Below, piece by piece: positions 52,344 through 62,193 of a DNA stretch of 64,000 nucleotides (position 1 is its first letter; each line of letters starts with the position of its first letter). This DNA is from CAVTLG01 sp963735495 (GTDB lineage Bacteria; Chloroflexota; Ktedonobacteria; Ktedonobacterales; Ktedonobacteraceae). The translations under genes were made by a program, and so were the position numbers. The stretch spans positions 62,001 through 126,000 of the forward strand of contig CAVTLG010000014.1 of the NCBI GenBank assembly GCA_963735495.1, given 5' to 3'. The notes beneath the pieces were generated by a model. That model saw only the letters and a list, made by a program, of their open reading frames with translations, ran no database searches and was not told where the DNA came from.

Positions 52344-52580
52344 ATCTTTCATCACTCACACCTGCTCAAGGGCTTCCATTGATTTTTGTCTACTAGAAAA
52401 TGCGTGGTGAGACGTTGACTCTACAGTAAGCAGGCTTTCTTTTCGTGTCATCGTTAGTAGCTCTTCAGGTGGTGGGCATAGCCCACGCAGGATGCCTGCC
52501 GGCCCTACGCAAGCGCCCACGCTCGCTGACCTGAGGCGTTATCATCGTTCTATGCTGATTGAGTGTTGAGGAGAGCAATT

Positions 52581-53960
52581 ATGGTACAGCAACCGACTAG
52601 TTATTGTCCGACGTGTGGAACGCCAGCCGCACCGGGACAACGTTTTTGTTCCAACTGTGGAGGAGCAATAGATGCTGGTGTGAACAAGCCGACTGAAATG
52701 ACACCCTCTTCTGGTGCTCATTCGGTTGTCCCAGATCTAGAGACGCAGCTTGCTACTCCACCGCCGCCGCCGCCAGCAGCATTTAATCAACCGTCAATAC
52801 CTCCACTGAGCTATCAGACTCCGGCACAAGGCTACCAGACTCCGGCACAAGGCTATCAATCGCAGCCTTCTGGTGCACAACTGCCTGCGCAGGGTTACAC
52901 GCCATCCCCAGGCAGCTATCAGTCGGCGGACTATGGGATGCCACAGAAAGATTCTTCTAAGAAGGTCTTAGGGCAAATTGGTTGTGTTACGCTCAGTGTC
53001 ATCCTGGTTATTCTGGCGCTCTGTGGTGGTGCTGGTTACTTTGCCTATCACTATGTAGCTCAGTCAATAAGTAATGCATCAAAAACGGCAACCGCTAATA
53101 ATGGAAGTGGTACAGGTAACAGTGGCAGTAGTAGTAGTAGCGGTAATGGCAGTAGTGCTGCTGGGACCTCTAAGACCGTCACTTTTACCCATGCGCTCTC
53201 TTTCATCTATGCTGATGTCAATGTGACTATTAGCGATGTGAAATATGGTAACGCCAATGCCAGCGCTTTTTCAGATGACAACGACATTGATAGCTCGCAA
53301 CCTTATATCGTGCGTCTTGACGTCAAAGAGCAGAATACTACCAGCACCTCCTCTGAATACAGGTATGATGAGATGCACTTACTCTTACCCGATGGGACGA
53401 GTGTCGCTGCTTATAATGAGATGAACTCGGGTGGTATCGATAATGGGGTAACGCGCAACAACTGGATTGATTTTCCTGTCGCCAGCAATGTGACGGTTAG
53501 TAAGCTCACCCTCCAACTGGGCGATAGCAGTAAAGCGCAGGAAAACATCCCGTTGGTTGATGGTGCCAATTTGAGCAAGTACCAGCCAGTAACTGTTAGC
53601 CCCAATGCGCATACAGTCTATAGCGGAGTTACGTGGACAGTGACTGGTGTGACGGAACAGTTAAGCGCGGGCGGGGAGCAGGCTGCTAACGGCCAGATGT
53701 ATATTATTGCAACGATCAGGTTAGATAATACTTCCTCAACGGAATTTGTAGGTGATCCCAACAGCTATATGCGCTTAAAATCAGGTGATACGACGAGTCC
53801 GCCATCAGATTATACGCTGCCTATCAGCATTGACGCAGGTCAAACGAATGTTACAGGGACCAGTACATTTGTCATGCCTCAGGGGGATACGAATTTCACG
53901 TTGGATCTGCTCGCCTCGGATTCAGTGCAGGAGGCCACTATTCCCTTCCAGGTGAAATAA
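52581..53960 (+). CDS. Zinc-ribbon single-pass membrane protein, paralogue
   Basis: 459 residues from the ATG at 52581 after GAGGAGAGC; a TTG opening six codons earlier is less likely. Zinc ribbon with 'YCPTCGTPA' and 'RFCSNCGGA', a Pro/Gln/Tyr-rich linker with tandem 'TPAQGYQ' repeats, a membrane helix near 135-160 ('VTLSVILVILALCGGAGYFA'), a Ser/Gly-rich spacer, then two DUF4352-like beta domains ('QPYIVRLDVKEQNTTSTSSE', 'GQMYIIATIRLDNTSSTEF'). Same plan as the gene at 51177, but with longer linkers. Probably duplicated in tandem with separate transcription. Confidence 0.75.
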   Translation: MVQQPTSYCPTCGTPAAPGQRFCSNCGGAIDAGVNKPTEMTPSSGAHSVVPDLETQLATPPPPPPAAFNQPSIPPLSYQTPAQGYQTPAQGYQSQPSGAQLPAQGYTPSPGSYQSADYGMPQKDSSKKVLGQIGCVTLSVILVILALCGGAGYFAYHYVAQSISNASKTATANNGSGTGNSGSSSSSGNGSSAAGTSKTVTFTHALSFIYADVNVTISDVKYGNANASAFSDDNDIDSSQPYIVRLDVKEQNTTSTSSEYRYDEMHLLLPDGTSVAAYNEMNSGGIDNGVTRNNWIDFPVASNVTVSKLTLQLGDSSKAQENIPLVDGANLSKYQPVTVSPNAHTVYSGVTWTVTGVTEQLSAGGEQAANGQMYIIATIRLDNTSSTEFVGDPNSYMRLKSGDTTSPPSDYTLPISIDAGQTNVTGTSTFVMPQGDTNFTLDLLASDSVQEATIPFQVK

Positions 53961-54059
53961 GAACGGTGTCTATGGCTCTGCAACTGGCTATGCGTGGTTG
54001 CGCTCTATCATGCTCAAAACGTTCCTGGAGTGTGCTTCTGTTTGATTGACACGGCAGTG

Positions 54060-54091
54060 GAAAGTAGCGAATAGTGTCATTCGCTACTTTC
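54060..54091. terminator. Bidirectional terminator-like hairpin
   Basis: GAAAGTAGCGAAT and ATTCGCTACTTTC are perfect 13-bp inverse arms around AGTGTC, between two convergent genes (stops at 53960 and 54112). Confidence 0.7.
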
Positions 54092-54111
54092 GTTGGCTGA
54101 CGATGCTGGGA

Positions 54112-54645
54112 TTATTCAAGGAGATAGCTCCCCATTAATTCACGTCGTAAGGCCGCCTTTTGGTCTTCGGCTGAGGTCTCAGGCTCTACTTTTTTTACTG
54201 GACCTGTCCATACTGCCAGCGGAGAGGTCAAGGCCGTTTCAAACTCACTAATCATCATCTCCTCCAGGAACGTTGATTTAGCTGTTTGTTCTTCCGATGG
54301 CTTGTCTTGTGGGGCAGGTATACTTTCCTGTGTTGGAGCCTCTGCTACCAGCTCCTGCGCTGTCTCTGGTGTTGGTAAATCAGGGCTTTTTGTCGCAGTG
54401 TGTGCCGGTCGTGTTTCTGGTGAAGCAGGCGCAACTTCCTTAACTGGTACCGAGCTGGTGGTTGGCGACACTGTTGAGCTGTTGAGGGCAAAGCGTTTGC
54501 CTCCTATATCAATGAAAATACCACGGCCTTCGCGTAGCTCTACCAACTCCTGCCGTAAGCTACGATTCTCTGCCTGCAGTCTCTCCATAATCTGTTGTTG
54601 TCTTTGTAATTTCTGGGCGATAAGATTAAAGTCGCTCCCGCTCAT
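54112..54645 (-). CDS. Coiled-coil protein with Pro/Glu-rich linker, hypothetical
   Basis: 177 residues; AAAGGAG lies 13 bases before the ATG. The N-terminal 40 residues form a clear leucine-heptad coil ('LIAQKLQRQQQIMERLQAEN'), then 'GRGIFIDIGGKRFALNS', a disordered Pro/Ala/Thr/Glu stretch and a short acidic C-terminal helix ('STFLEEMMISEFETAL'). There is no enzyme motif or membrane segment. Possibly a scaffold. Divergent from the aldolase gene. Confidence 0.65.
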   Translation of the reverse strand: MSGSDFNLIAQKLQRQQQIMERLQAENRSLRQELVELREGRGIFIDIGGKRFALNSSTVSPTTSSVPVKEVAPASPETRPAHTATKSPDLPTPETAQELVAEAPTQESIPAPQDKPSEEQTAKSTFLEEMMISEFETALTSPLAVWTGPVKKVEPETSAEDQKAALRRELMGSYLLE

Positions 54646-54953
54646 TCTGCTATCTATCTCCTTTGTTGTACTCTTCTCTACTATCTATGTGTTTTGTCGT
54701 ATGCAATATGCCCCACCATCTGCGTATAGATAGAGACGTATTAAGCCGTATGAGGTAACACGGCCAGGCATCTCCTGGGGGTGTTTGCCGGGCAAAAGTT
54801 CTCCAGGGATTGCACCTTCTCATGGAATAAACGGTCCACCACGTGTTATCTGCGCTCCCCTTTTTTGCGTGATACAATAGAGAGGAGGTTGCCACATTTA
54901 CTGTGGGCTAGGTCGCTTAGGGTGCTTAATGATGAGGAAGAAGGAACATAAAC
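54646..54953. promoter_or_regulatory. Divergent intergenic region before the aldolase gene
   Basis: Contains a likely -10 box TACAAT (54873-54878) about 76 bp before the aldolase start, without a good -35. A GAAGAAGGAA ribosome binding site precedes the ATG at 54954. No gene was recognised. Confidence 0.4.
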
Positions 54954-55877
54954 ATGAATGATCGTATTAGAGAGATTTTGAGTTGGTATGATAGTGAAAA
55001 CCCCGGTATTCGTACCAACCTTGCTCGCCTGCTCAATCATGGGCGTTTAGCCGGTACGGGCAAAATGGTGATCCTGCCCGTTGATCAGGGTTTTGAGCAT
55101 GGCCCGGCGCGTAGCTTTGCCCCGAACCCGGCTGGCTATGATCCGCGTTATCATTTCCAGCTGGCGATTGAAGCAGGCTGTAATGCCTATGCCGCGCCGC
55201 TTGGTTTCCTGGAAGCGGGAGCTGCCGACTTCGCAGGCGAGGTGCCGTTGATTCTCAAGTGCAATAACCACGACCTGCTGAATGACGAAAAGGACCCCAT
55301 TTCCGCCGTGACGGCTGGTGTTGAGGACGCTTTGCGCCTGGGTTGCTCAGCCGTTGGCTTCACTATCTATCCTGGCTCGTCTGAGCGCACGACGATCTAT
55401 CAGGAACTACGTGAACTGGCTTCGGAGGCGAAATCTGTTGGTTTGCCCGTCGTTGTCTGGTCATACCCTCGTGGTAGCTCTTTAAGTAAAGAGGGCGAGA
55501 CTGCCGTTGACGTCGTGGCTTACGCCGCGCAGATTGCGGCCCAGTTGGGTGCAGATATCATTAAGGTGAAGCTGCCGAGCCAAAAGGTAGAATTGCCTGA
55601 GAATCAGAAAGTCTACCAGAAATATGAAATTCCCATCAGTACGTTGACTGACCGTGTGCGCCATATCGTGCAGAGTGCGTTTGATGGGCGGCGTATCGTG
55701 ATCTTCTCGGGTGGTGCGACGGCTACCGATGAAGCGGTCTTTACCGAGGCCCGTGCGATCCGTGATGGTGGTGGCTTTGGGTCCATTATCGGGCGCAACT
55801 CTTTCCAGCGCAAGCACGATGAGGCCCTGAAGTTCCTCGGCACGGTTATTGGTATCTACGAGGGATCAATCAAGTAG
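54954..55877 (+). CDS. fbaB: Class I fructose-bisphosphate aldolase, archaeal/DhnA type
   Basis: 307 residues. It cleaves fructose 1,6-bisphosphate in glycolysis through a Schiff-base lysine. Seen: 'KMVILPVDQGFEHGPARSFA' near the N-terminus, 'VGFTIYPGSSERTTIYQELR', the Schiff-base Lys region 'LGADIIKVKLPSQKVELP' and the phosphate-binding end 'IFSGGATATDEAVFTEARAI' with 'GFGSIIGRNSFQRKHDEAL'. Length and motifs fit FbaB/DhnA enzymes. Monocistronic, with its own terminator. Confidence 0.93.
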   Translation: MNDRIREILSWYDSENPGIRTNLARLLNHGRLAGTGKMVILPVDQGFEHGPARSFAPNPAGYDPRYHFQLAIEAGCNAYAAPLGFLEAGAADFAGEVPLILKCNNHDLLNDEKDPISAVTAGVEDALRLGCSAVGFTIYPGSSERTTIYQELRELASEAKSVGLPVVVWSYPRGSSLSKEGETAVDVVAYAAQIAAQLGADIIKVKLPSQKVELPENQKVYQKYEIPISTLTDRVRHIVQSAFDGRRIVIFSGGATATDEAVFTEARAIRDGGGFGSIIGRNSFQRKHDEALKFLGTVIGIYEGSIK

Positions 55878-55912
55878 ATGTTTGCGTTCTGGGAGCAGGC
55901 AATGTAGAGAGG

Positions 55913-55957
55913 AAGGCGTTTCCACTACGGCTTTTATTCTGGTGAAACGCCTTTTTT
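55913..55957 (+). terminator. Rho-independent terminator after fbaB
   Basis: AAGGCGTTTCCA and TGGTGAAACGCCTT form the stem, followed by TTTT; it lies 36 bp past the aldolase stop. Confidence 0.8.
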
Positions 55958-55984
55958 GTGGGGAATTTCTACGAGGAATAGAGG

Positions 55985-56990
55985 ATGCATGAGCCTCAAA
56001 CATGGCGGGAATTGCTTGATCAATATAGCAAAACCCCTACTGAACGACGGAAAATCGCGCGCACAGTGGGTGTGAGCACAAATACCTTGCAGCGTTGGGT
56101 GAGTGGCGAATCGACGCCACGGCGACAGAATCTGCTGCGCCTTCCCACTGCACTCCCTCATGAGCGTAGCCGTCTGTTGGAGTTCCTGGAACAGGGGGAA
56201 GGACTCGTCATTCCCCCAGAGAAACTTGCTGCGGACAGCGAGCAAGTTGATGAGCTGTCTATCCCTGCTGAGTTTTACAAACGGATGCTCTATGAGAAAG
56301 TGCATACATCCAATCAGAAGCCTTTCTGGTCTCTTGGCACACTGATTGTGCAGCAAATGATTTCCCAGCTTGATCCGCAGGGTCAGGGGATTGCTGTCAG
56401 CGTTGCGCGCTGCATGCCGTCCTCGTGTGGGAAACAGGTGCATAGTCTCTGCGAAATCATTGGACAGGGAACACCGCCCTGGACGTATCATCTGGAGCGT
56501 CGTGCCGTGCTTTTGGGAGCTGAGTCACTGGTTGGCTATGCAGTAAGTGTCGGTCATCTCCAGGTTAATCACGACCTGCAAGATCCGACGAGCATGATTG
56601 CGGGCTACGCCGATGATTGGGAGAGAAGCGCGGTTGCGGCCCCTATCATGCTGGATGCAAAAGTCGCTGGATGTCTGCTGGTTTCCAGTACGCGGCCCTA
56701 TGCCTTTGAGCCAGCACAACTCACGCTGATTGAGCGTTATGCGGACGTATTTACGCTGGCTTTTGAGCCTCACGAGTTTCTACGCGTTGGAACAAATCCA
56801 GCTTGGTTTTCTGCCTCTTGCTGCTGTCCAACGCTCATATCTTGCTTGCTTTCGGCAACGGGTAAATCAGTTGATACGCAACGCGGCGGAAAATCGCCAG
56901 CCGCTCAAAGTGCTGGACGCAGAACTCTGTGTATGGAAACAGTTTGAGGCAGAATTTCTCCAACTCGCCGATAAAGATAGCCATCCCTGA
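55985..56990 (+). pseudogene. HTH plus GAF-like regulator, frameshifted near its end
   Basis: The first frame (ATG at 55985) has an HTH ('RRKIARTVGVSTNTLQRWVS') and a GAF-like domain ('MISQLDPQGQGIAVSVARCM', 'AVAAPIMLDAKVAGCLLVSS'). At 56777-56779 the frame 'FEPHEFLRVGTN' turns to nonsense, whereas the +1-related frame continues naturally as 'FYALEQIQLGFLPLAAVQ' and 'FRQRVNQLIRNAAENRQPLK' to 56990. One extra T in GAGTTTCTA explains it. The restored product would be about 334 residues. It may be a real mutation, phase variation or a sequencing error. As read, the first frame ends at 56947. Confidence 0.7.
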
Positions 56991-57022
56991 AGATAGCAAC
57001 CTTTATCGGCTTTCTCCTGTGT

Positions 57023-57883
57023 CTAGTAATGCCATACCATATCCGAGTCGTAAGGTTGGATGCCCTGCCGCGCAGGGAGAATAGGACGGAGATAGCCTTC
57101 AATGCCTTTTGCTTGTTGCCAATCTCGTGGATAGCCGAGCGAAACCTCTTCAAAGCGTACGCCCGCGCGATAATACGTTGCTCGCATGTGCAAGTGGCCA
57201 TAGATGACCACACTGGTTGGGAAACGTGTGTGCCAGTTCTCAGTCTCGCGGGTGCCGCTCCACAGTCCAATGGCTTTTCGAGATAGCAGACTGATTGGAT
57301 ACTCTTGCAAGGGAAAGTGGTTAATCAAAATAAAAGAACTGCCCTGTCTGGTAGCTTCTGCCAGGCGTTTTTCCGTGAGCTGGCAGCGCGCCTGGCACCA
57401 GGCTATGCGCGAGGCATAGGGATCGGGATGCAGGAGATATTCATCGGTAAAGACGGTGTGTGTCTCCTCAGCCCAACTCACGGCTTGTTCAAGGGGAATA
57501 GCTGCTGGCCGAAAACTATAGTCGTAGAGCAGGAAAAGCGGAGCCAGTATATAAGAACCTTCCCCTGGCCATGTGACATAAGGATCTTCAGGTGTGAGTA
57601 CCCCATAACTATGGCAGATGGAGACCAGTTGTTGGTACCTGGCTTCGCCGCACAAAGCATCCGCATCTGATGGTAAGGTCCACAAGTCGTGATTGCCTGG
57701 CACCCAGATTAATTGTGCGAAACGTTTGCTGAGTGCGGCGAGTGCCTGATGGAGTAATGCTGCTGTTTCCCCTATATCTCCTGCAATGATAAGCCAATCC
57801 TGCGGATACGTTGGGAGGTCGAGCAAGGCTTGCTGATTCTGCTGCGAGCCGAGATGTAAGTCCGCTATGGCGTAAAGCTTCAT
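57023..57883 (-). CDS. Calcineurin-like metallophosphoesterase
   Basis: 286 residues. All metal-binding blocks are present: 'YAIADLHLGSQQNQQALLD', 'LIIAGDIGETAALL', 'VWVPGNHDLW'-type block (here 'IWVPGNHDLWTL'), 'FILINHFPLQ' and 'VVIYGHLHMRATYY'. It is soluble and close to the YkuE/Ser-Thr phosphatase-like phosphoesterases of broad or unknown specificity. It lies just upstream of trxB in position but on the same strand with a 16-bp gap, trxB being transcribed first, so they may be co-transcribed. Confidence 0.88.
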   Translation of the reverse strand: MKLYAIADLHLGSQQNQQALLDLPTYPQDWLIIAGDIGETAALLHQALAALSKRFAQLIWVPGNHDLWTLPSDADALCGEARYQQLVSICHSYGVLTPEDPYVTWPGEGSYILAPLFLLYDYSFRPAAIPLEQAVSWAEETHTVFTDEYLLHPDPYASRIAWCQARCQLTEKRLAEATRQGSSFILINHFPLQEYPISLLSRKAIGLWSGTRETENWHTRFPTSVVIYGHLHMRATYYRAGVRFEEVSLGYPRDWQQAKGIEGYLRPILPARQGIQPYDSDMVWHY

Positions 57884-57899
57884 ACAACCTTTTCTCGTG

Positions 57900-58850
57900 T
57901 TAATCCCAGTTCTCTATCCCAACTTCCTGTCCCTGCGTTTCCAGCCAGCGCTCCAGATCAATGGCTGCGCGACAGCCATCACCCGCAGCGGTAACGGCCT
58001 GGCGGTAACGATGGTCTGTCACGTCGCCTGCCGCGAAGACACCGGGGATGTTCGTCATGGTATGCTCGACGGGAACAATATAGCCTACTTTATCCATGTC
58101 AATGCTGCCACGGAACAGCTCGGTATTCGGCTGGTGCCCGATGGCCAGGAAGACCCCTTGCACATCCAGCTTCTTCTCATCGCCCGTCTGGGCATCGACA
58201 AGCTGCACGCCTGTTACGGCATCATCACCCAGGATCTCCTTGACCTCTGTTTCCAGCAGGATGCTGATCTTCGGATGTCTCTGCGCCCGTTCCTGCATAA
58301 TTTTGCTGGCGCGTAGCACATCGCGACGATGAATGATCGTCACGTGATTGGCATAACGTGTCAGGAACGTCGCCTCTTCCATGGCCGTATCGCCACCGCC
58401 AATGACTACGACATCTTTGCCTTTAAAGAAGAAGCCATCACAGGTTGCGCAGGCGGTAACGCCGCGTCCTTGCAGGCGCTTTTCGCTGGGCAGACCCAGC
58501 CATTTCGCGCTTGCGCCAGTAGCGATGATCACCGCGCGGGACCGAAACTCGCCTGAATCGGTTGTCACCGTAAATGGTCGCTGTGAAAAGTCAACGCCGA
58601 TAACATCCTCAGGCAGCATCTCAGCTCCAAAGCGCAGGGCCTGTTTTTCAAATTTCTCCATCATCTCGGGACCCAGGATACCATCTTCGAAACCAGGATA
58701 ATTCTCCACTTCGCTTGTTTGCATCAGTTGTCCACCGGTCTGATAGCCCTGTAGCACCAACACTGATAGACTCGAACGTGCCGCGTAGATGGCTGCGGTG
58801 TAGCCCGCTGGTCCTGAGCCAATGATAATTACTCCATAAACCTTGGACAT
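57900..58850 (-). CDS. trxB: Thioredoxin reductase
   Basis: 316 residues from the ATG at 58850 after GAGGGAC; the frame's first ATG at 58898 would add 16 residues. FAD-binding 'VIIIGSGPAGYTAAIYAARS', redox pair in 'VTACATCDGFFFKGKD' (CATC), NADPH-binding 'VVVIGGGDTAMEEATFLTRY' and 'GVFAAGDVTDHRYRQAVTAA' near the C-terminus. It passes electrons from NADPH to thioredoxin. Length and motifs are typical. Confidence 0.95.
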   Translation of the reverse strand: MSKVYGVIIIGSGPAGYTAAIYAARSSLSVLVLQGYQTGGQLMQTSEVENYPGFEDGILGPEMMEKFEKQALRFGAEMLPEDVIGVDFSQRPFTVTTDSGEFRSRAVIIATGASAKWLGLPSEKRLQGRGVTACATCDGFFFKGKDVVVIGGGDTAMEEATFLTRYANHVTIIHRRDVLRASKIMQERAQRHPKISILLETEVKEILGDDAVTGVQLVDAQTGDEKKLDVQGVFLAIGHQPNTELFRGSIDMDKVGYIVPVEHTMTNIPGVFAAGDVTDHRYRQAVTAAGDGCRAAIDLERWLETQGQEVGIENWD

Positions 58851-58962
58851 ATATCGTCCCTCACTTGTTTTTAAGCTATAGCTATTATTCTTGCTCACTA
58901 TAACACATAGTGAGGTTATTTTATGCCCTGCTATCTCAGGTTCAGGTCGTGAACGACTGTGG

Positions 58963-60058
58963 TCAACTATCCCGGCAGCGCCATAGGTGTAGGACCTGCA
59001 AGGTATCAGTTACCAATTGTTCCAGGGGAGCCAGGGCCACATGCTCTTCTACGCTATGCTCATCGACTGTGCCTGTTGAGATGGTGAATGCGCGTATGGC
59101 TGGCCGCAAGCCACCAGTGTCGCTGCTGATAAATGTTGGTCGCATGACCAGGGGCGCGCCGCGTTGTGCCAGGGCGGCTTGATACGTATTCAGAAGCGGC
59201 TCGGTGGGATTGAGCGCGTAGCCCGTGGAATGGATGGTAAAGTTTACCTCGGCACGAGCGCCAAAGCGTTGTGCCGTTTCCTCAAACGCCTGGAGGAGTG
59301 CCTGCTTGTACTGTTGATAAACCTCTGGAGGCTCGAAGCTGCGCAACTCGCCTTCTCAGTAATACTGTTCCTGGTATGCTATTGCGTGCGGTACCACCGA
59401 CGATATGCCCAATCGTGATGCGCGTCAGATCGTCTGCCAGCGAGCCACGTGGATAGGGAGTTTGTCTGAAGATCTCGATGGCATCGATGGTATGGCTCAA
59501 ATCCTTGCCGGGATGGCCGGTGCGCCCGCTAATTTTCACATCGAATGCCTCGTATGCTGCCGCTCTGGAAACAACGACGCCGGCTTCAAATGCGTTATCA
59601 AAGACAATGCCATCTGCCACCTGCTCGACGGCGTGGGCTATGTGGCGTGAGCCACAGAGACCTGTTTCTTCCTGGACGGTGAAGACGATGACCACTGGAG
59701 GGTGTGGTAACTCTTGTTCGATGGTGCGCCGCAGCGCCTCCAGGATGACGGCGATGCCTGCGGCGTCATCGGCTCCGAGATTGGTCGTACCATCACTATA
59801 GAGAATGCCGTTGCGTAAGATTGGCTCATGTCCAAGACCGGGAGGGACGCGGTCCATATGCGCGTTGAGCAAGATGGGCGTGCCTTCACCCTCCAATGTA
59901 GCGAGCAGATTTCCTGTACCGTCAATCTGCGTCGATAATCCCAGACTCATCAATTGTCGTTCTAGATAACTACGAACGTATTCCTCATGCCCGGACGTAC
60001 TGGGTATGCGCACAAGCTCAATGAGCGTGTGTGCGAGCCGATCTGAATAAATAAACAT
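58963..60058 (-). pseudogene. M20-family (PepT-like) metallopeptidase, split by a frameshift
   Basis: The N-terminal frame (60058 down) has 'LIELVRIPSTSGHEEYVRSY', 'ILLNAHMDRVPPG' (metal His/Asp), 'NLGADDAAGIAVILEAL' (bridging Asp), 'FTVQEETGLCGSRHI' (catalytic Glu pair) and 'TIGHIVGGTARNSIPGTVLL'. Around 59353 an extra A shifts the frame. The next frame continues exactly where expected: 'GELRSFEPPEVYQQYKQALL' up to 'TFISSDTGGLRPAIRAFT' and the C-terminal metal-ligand region, ending at 58963. A restored protein of about 365 residues would be a tripeptidase T-like enzyme. Confidence 0.8.
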
Positions 60059-60427
60059 TGTGCTGGCTTCCTCCCGCAGGCTGTGTTTGGCGCGAATGCT
60101 ATGCCCCCTGCTCTGCTTTCAAACACTTGCGCAAATCTTCTATGATTAGAACGAAGCAATAGGACTAAAGGACTCCCTCATCACGGAGCAATATGTCCTG
60201 TCAGGTATGCCATGCCGCAAGCTTGTCGCTGATTGAACCCGCTTGCTTTTCCTCTGGCTCGTAGTTTTGTTCCAAACGAGCTATGTTGGTTGTCTCTCCC
60301 TACCCATTGAGCTATAATGTGACGCTAGTAGAGCATTCTTCACTTCCGCTTGCGCTTTGTCCTCTGGGCAAGATGCACCGCACTTATTTGATTGCACCAC
60401 ACTCTACGTGGAGGGGGATTTTCGTGC
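60059..60427. other. Intergenic region, 369 bp
   Basis: Divergent spacer between the peptidase (minus) and the subtilisin-like gene (plus), presumably with both promoters. No gene, repeat or RNA was recognised. Confidence 0.4.
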
Positions 60428-62062
60428 ATGTCTCGTAGTTCGAGCGAATTCATGGGTACACCTGACGAGCTGTATCACTGGATTCCTGGTGAAATGGTTC
60501 TTGTAGTTCGTCTGCCCCGGCTTCCCGTTGATGATACATTGGACGTCTTGGTTGAACAGATCCGTAATCAGCTGAATGAATTTCTGACACAATATGGTCT
60601 TTCGCTTGAGATTTACGGCACGTCTGGCCGTTGGAGTACGACGCCCTCTATGCCGCCTGTGCGTCGCCGCGCTTTTATTTTTGGTCTCCATCGCAAACAG
60701 CCGCTCGTGGCTATTTTTTTGCATACGCGCCATCGTGATCCTGCCGTGCGCGATCCTGTGCCGATGGCTTTAGCCTATATACAGGGTCATCTTGAGCATC
60801 TGGCGCAGGTGGGACTCCATGTGGTCTCTGCCATGCCCAACTGGCTGGTGACGGCTGCCCCGCTCTTTCATGCTGAAGGTGGTCCGGCCATGACGCCGCA
60901 GCCCTCCCCTCTGTTGGAGATCTCTGCCCCCCCTAATGCGTTGCCCGGTTGGCGTATCAAGCTGCTGGATCAAGCTATTCCGCTGGACTCAAAGGGTGCT
61001 GAAGATGTGCTTGTCGCTGTTCTGGATACCGCGCATCATCCTGACCGCATTCGCAGTGCGGCCACGCGGCCAGAGCTGCGGCGTAACTGGTTATTGCAGC
61101 GGGTGGCCAATGACTTGCGCAACGAAGATGGCTCTTTTGTGGTTGAGTATGATCGCTACGCTCTCACTAACGACGTCTCTACCGGGCGGGACCGTAGCGG
61201 CGAGTCGCGCTATTATTTAATGCCTGATCATGGGCTATCCGTGGCCGGACTCGTGCGGGATAGCGCACCGCGCGCGCGCATTCGCCTGGTACGTGTTCTA
61301 AATGATTTTGGTGGCGGAGATCTTTACGCCTTGTTTGCTGCGCTAACCGATCTGGAGCGTGAGATGGTCTCAGGTGCTATCCGTCGCCTGATCATTAACC
61401 TGAGCCTGACGATCATGCCGGATATTCGTCGCCTGCCTTATATCTGGCTGGATCATCGTCAGTGGCCCACGACGCAACTGATGGGCGTTACCCGTGTGCT
61501 GGCCCATTTAGAGGAAGGGGTGCGTCTGCTCTTTGAGAGTTTGTCCGCGCATGGCGCGCTGATTGTTGCGGCGGCAGGCAATGACTCGTTACAGGCCAAG
61601 CGACAGGGATTGCCGCCGCGTCCGCCCCGCGCGCCTGCGCGCTATGAGATGACGCTCAGCGTGACCTCAGTCAATAGTACATTTGCTCCATCGAATTTCG
61701 CTAATGCGGCCAACGTTCCGCCCAACGACTCAGGTGTGGCGACGTTCGGGGGTGATAGCTATGGTGGCGTCGATAGTAATAGCTTGCCGGATGCCGTACG
61801 TGGTATCTATATCTCATCCAACTTTCCCAGCGGGGAGCAAAATGATACTGGCTGGGCTGACTGGGCCGGTAGCTCTTTTGCCACGCCGATCATGAGTGGT
61901 CTGGCTGCTCACCTGATGGCGCAGGGCTGGTCTGCCTCGAATATCATCGCTCGTCTGGCAACCAGTCAGGAGCGGCGCAGTGAACTGTTATTTGGGACGC
62001 CGCCAGACGTGCCAGATCTGCTGGCCAACGTCATTCGCGTGCAGCAGCGTTTCGGGTTATAG
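60428..62062 (+). CDS. S8 (subtilisin-like) serine peptidase, cytoplasmic-looking
   Basis: 544 residues from the ATG at 60428 after GGAGGGGG. An N-terminal about 170 residues are unassigned. The catalytic triad can be read: Asp in 'LVAVLDTAHHPDRI', His in 'LMPDHGLSVAGLVRD' and Ser in 'DWAGSSFATPIMSGLAAHLM', with the oxyanion Asn in 'ALIVAAAGNDS'. There is no signal peptide, which is unusual for subtilases, so it may act inside the cell or be released by another route. A long insertion lies between Asp and His. Confidence 0.85.
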   Translation: MSRSSSEFMGTPDELYHWIPGEMVLVVRLPRLPVDDTLDVLVEQIRNQLNEFLTQYGLSLEIYGTSGRWSTTPSMPPVRRRAFIFGLHRKQPLVAIFLHTRHRDPAVRDPVPMALAYIQGHLEHLAQVGLHVVSAMPNWLVTAAPLFHAEGGPAMTPQPSPLLEISAPPNALPGWRIKLLDQAIPLDSKGAEDVLVAVLDTAHHPDRIRSAATRPELRRNWLLQRVANDLRNEDGSFVVEYDRYALTNDVSTGRDRSGESRYYLMPDHGLSVAGLVRDSAPRARIRLVRVLNDFGGGDLYALFAALTDLEREMVSGAIRRLIINLSLTIMPDIRRLPYIWLDHRQWPTTQLMGVTRVLAHLEEGVRLLFESLSAHGALIVAAAGNDSLQAKRQGLPPRPPRAPARYEMTLSVTSVNSTFAPSNFANAANVPPNDSGVATFGGDSYGGVDSNSLPDAVRGIYISSNFPSGEQNDTGWADWAGSSFATPIMSGLAAHLMAQGWSASNIIARLATSQERRSELLFGTPPDVPDLLANVIRVQQRFGL

Positions 62063-62193
62063 CGGTGTACTTTTCCTTGACGCTTCATTTTTTGTAGTTT
62101 ATAATAGCCACAAGGACAGTTGTAATAACAACATCTGATCTATCTACAATAGCAGGGGCTGAGTAGTCAACCCCTTTGGAGAGGTGAATTGAT

